From the NCBI RefSeq assembly GCF_026262505.1, contig NC_067206.1:14938205-15002204 (forward strand): a DNA stretch of 64,000 nucleotides. Direction: 5' to 3'. The notes below the pieces were generated by a model that was not told the DNA's origin, made no database searches, and saw only the letters and a list, made by a program, of their open reading frames with translations. Position 1 is the stretch's first letter, and each line of letters starts with the position of its first letter. The position numbers and the translations under genes were made by a program. This document shows positions 62,588-64,000 of the stretch, piece after piece. This DNA is from Trichomonas vaginalis G3. Its lineage: Eukaryota; Parabasalia; Trichomonadida; Trichomonadidae.

Positions 62588-63199
62588 ATGTCAAACATTG
62601 AGTTTGAAACAGTTAGAAAGATTGACAATGACACCAAAGTGGTTAGAATTGGTGATTTAAACGTAAGATACTGTAAGAAATACAACAAATATTCTTTGTC
62701 AGACATTATAACACCATCTGGAAAGAAAACAAAGGACTGGGTTAGAATTGCTTCTACTCAGAAAATTTTGACAAGAAATCCTGAGCTTATGATATCAGTA
62801 AGATTCTATGGAACTACAGCATATCTCATTGACAAAAGTCTTATACCAATAATTCTTCTATGGATTGACCCAGTTGTTGGATATAACTTCATAACTTATG
62901 GTTCATTCGATACGGAACGTTGCAGTGAAGGCTTACTTAACATCGTTCAGAAACCGAAGGACTTCAATACAAAGAGATATAAGATAGGAAGAACATATAA
63001 TATAACTCAAAGATATGACTCTACCGTCAATAGAGTCAAGGTTGTGTTCGTTAATGATATGAGAGCTGCAGAAACAGAACTACTTGAAAAGTTTGAGAAA
63101 ATGTATGGTGCTCCCATGAAAGGTAAAGAAACGTTTGAAGTAGATGAGATAGATAAAGCTATAAAATTATTTGACGAAGTTGCTGAAAAATACATGTAA
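62588..63199 (+). CDS. Maverick GIY-YIG (T5orf172-type) protein, 203 aa (copy 2)
   Basis: Counterpart of 39272-39883, about 92-95% identical by eye. Start at the second Met (MSNIEFETVRK). Same domain plan: short KilA-N-like part, then YKIGRTYNITQRYDSTVNRV and AAETELLEKFEKMYGAPMKG. Confidence 0.78.
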   Translation: MSNIEFETVRKIDNDTKVVRIGDLNVRYCKKYNKYSLSDIITPSGKKTKDWVRIASTQKILTRNPELMISVRFYGTTAYLIDKSLIPIILLWIDPVVGYNFITYGSFDTERCSEGLLNIVQKPKDFNTKRYKIGRTYNITQRYDSTVNRVKVVFVNDMRAAETELLEKFEKMYGAPMKGKETFEVDEIDKAIKLFDEVAEKYM

Positions 63200-63229
63200 A
63201 GCGTTTATTTTTGGTCTTTTGTGAAAGTC

Positions 63230-63286
63230 AGAAAATAACGCTAATTTTTTCTAACAAAATTTTTTATCTTGTATGTAAGAACAGCA
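63230..63286 (+). promoter_or_regulatory. Shared leader/promoter of the KilA-N gene (copy 2)
   Basis: AACGCTAATTTTTTCTAAC, T run, TATCTTGTATGTAAGAACA before the ATG, as at 39184-39240. Confidence 0.6.
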
Positions 63287-64000
63287 ATGACAACAACTGC
63301 TATCGTTCATGAAGCCATTAAAGAAGAATATGAATACATACAGTATAACAAACAATTGAGACTCATTCGTTCAGTCAAAGATGACATGTACCAAATGCAG
63401 AGTATTTTGACAGCATGTTTTGCTCCAGAGAATAAAACACCAAATGAATGGTTTGAATTAAATAGCACTCATGAACTCCTCAGTGAGTTTGAACATGTAG
63501 AACTTAAAAAGATGTACCAAGACAGACAAAACTTACCATCACATCTAAAAGATATGTTCATAAGTTCCTAGTTAGTTCAATAGCAATGTGGGCTTCACCT
63601 CGTTATGCAATCTACATACTTATGCTACTTGACGAACTTTGTACAAAGCAGAGAGAAGATATGATGAAAGAAGACAAAAGCATACAGAAAAGAATACCGC
63701 GTTCAGTACCAAAAGGAAAGGAAAAGAGTTATAAGTATATGATTTACACTGAAGAGATGGAGAAAGAAGAAGATAAAGATATGGTTATGTTACATTTAGT
63801 CAGAAGAAACAACAAGAGCTTTTATGACCTCGCTAAAATATATAAATCTGACAGAAACTGGTTCTATCGTGAAAACTTACCGATTTCAATGACACCGAAT
63901 GAGCAAATAAAAGAAATTGTCAAAAATACTCTTCCTCAAACACACTATGACATCAAAGGTTGCACAATACTTACATTCAAAGAAGACTTAACATTACTGA
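63287..64000 (+). pseudogene. Maverick KilA-N protein, broken and cut by the window edge
   Basis: Counterpart of 38272-39183 (MTTTAIVHEAIKEEYEYIQY; later the KSIQKRIPRSVPKGKEKSYK region). It lacks the 18-residue repeats found in Maverick 1 and looks broken. The end lies beyond the window. Confidence 0.7.

Larger units (their letters stand above)
52967..64000. mobile_element. Maverick/Polinton element 2, left-truncated and open at the window edge
   Basis: Matches Maverick 1 from about 48420 back to the KilA-N gene, in inverse orientation. The left end lacks the terminal repeat and ends inside the 175-aa gene; the rest continues beyond the window. At least four of its genes look broken (254-aa homologue, fibre, tail-fibre start, KilA-N), others are whole. 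It differs from Maverick 1 by a replaced fibre module, an added gene, changed iterons and extra GC-rich hairpins. Confidence 0.93.

Overview
The window looks like a repeat-dense stretch of the genome of the parasitic protist Trichomonas vaginalis or a close relative. The reasons are the very AT-rich DNA, intronless short genes with tiny 5' leaders, Mutator-like (MULE) transposases, and above all two long Maverick/Polinton elements with protein-primed DNA polymerase, capsid, packaging ATPase and integrase genes. The organism is inferred from content, not searched. Almost nothing here looks like an ordinary host gene.

Layout. (1) 1-17047: two 817-bp inverted arms, largely built of back-to-back hairpins, enclose about 14.4 kb of non-coding tandem array (six units of about 2.55 kb). 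Each unit has a 415-bp palindrome whose 92-bp spacer occurs in either orientation. More hairpins run to 17436, where they cut into a truncated unknown gene (17437-17978). (2) 18061-22171: MULE-type ends flank a GC-rich island coding for a P-loop NTPase or helicase-like protein. The island is interrupted by a 1.4-kb hairpin-bearing non-autonomous element (A), and a partial second copy (B) follows. (3) 22441-27870: a 267-bp satellite, a microsatellite, one complete MULE (24860-26470), two MULE fragments, and two tandem arrays of 121-122 bp. (4) 27938-49729: a third copy of the hairpin element (C), split by Maverick 1 (28751-49529, 20.8 kb). (5) 49730-52966: a (TTTA)n tract, GC-rich hairpins, a fourth hairpin element (D), and a small coiled-coil region. 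(6) 52967-64000: Maverick 2, inverted relative to Maverick 1, cut at its left end and running off the window.

Maverick 1 has both ends, a probable 5-bp target duplication and the whole expected gene set. About six of its genes look broken, so I treat it as a young fossil. Its left half holds capsid-type and polymerase genes, its middle holds KilA-N/GIY-YIG regulators and the integrase, and its right half holds tail-fibre-like proteins, a packaging ATPase and small virion-like proteins. Maverick 2 is a close relative over the shared region but differs in four informative ways: a swapped fibre module, an extra 320-aa gene, a systematically altered iteron sequence (GTTAG changed to GTGAG in every repeat), and a different set of tiny GC-rich double-hairpin insertions.

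The most interesting signals are: the double-hairpin insertions, which differ between the two Mavericks; the concerted iteron switch; fibre-module replacement with phage-like repeats; spacer flip-flop inside palindromes at several scales; and the hairpin-built 817-bp inverted arms.
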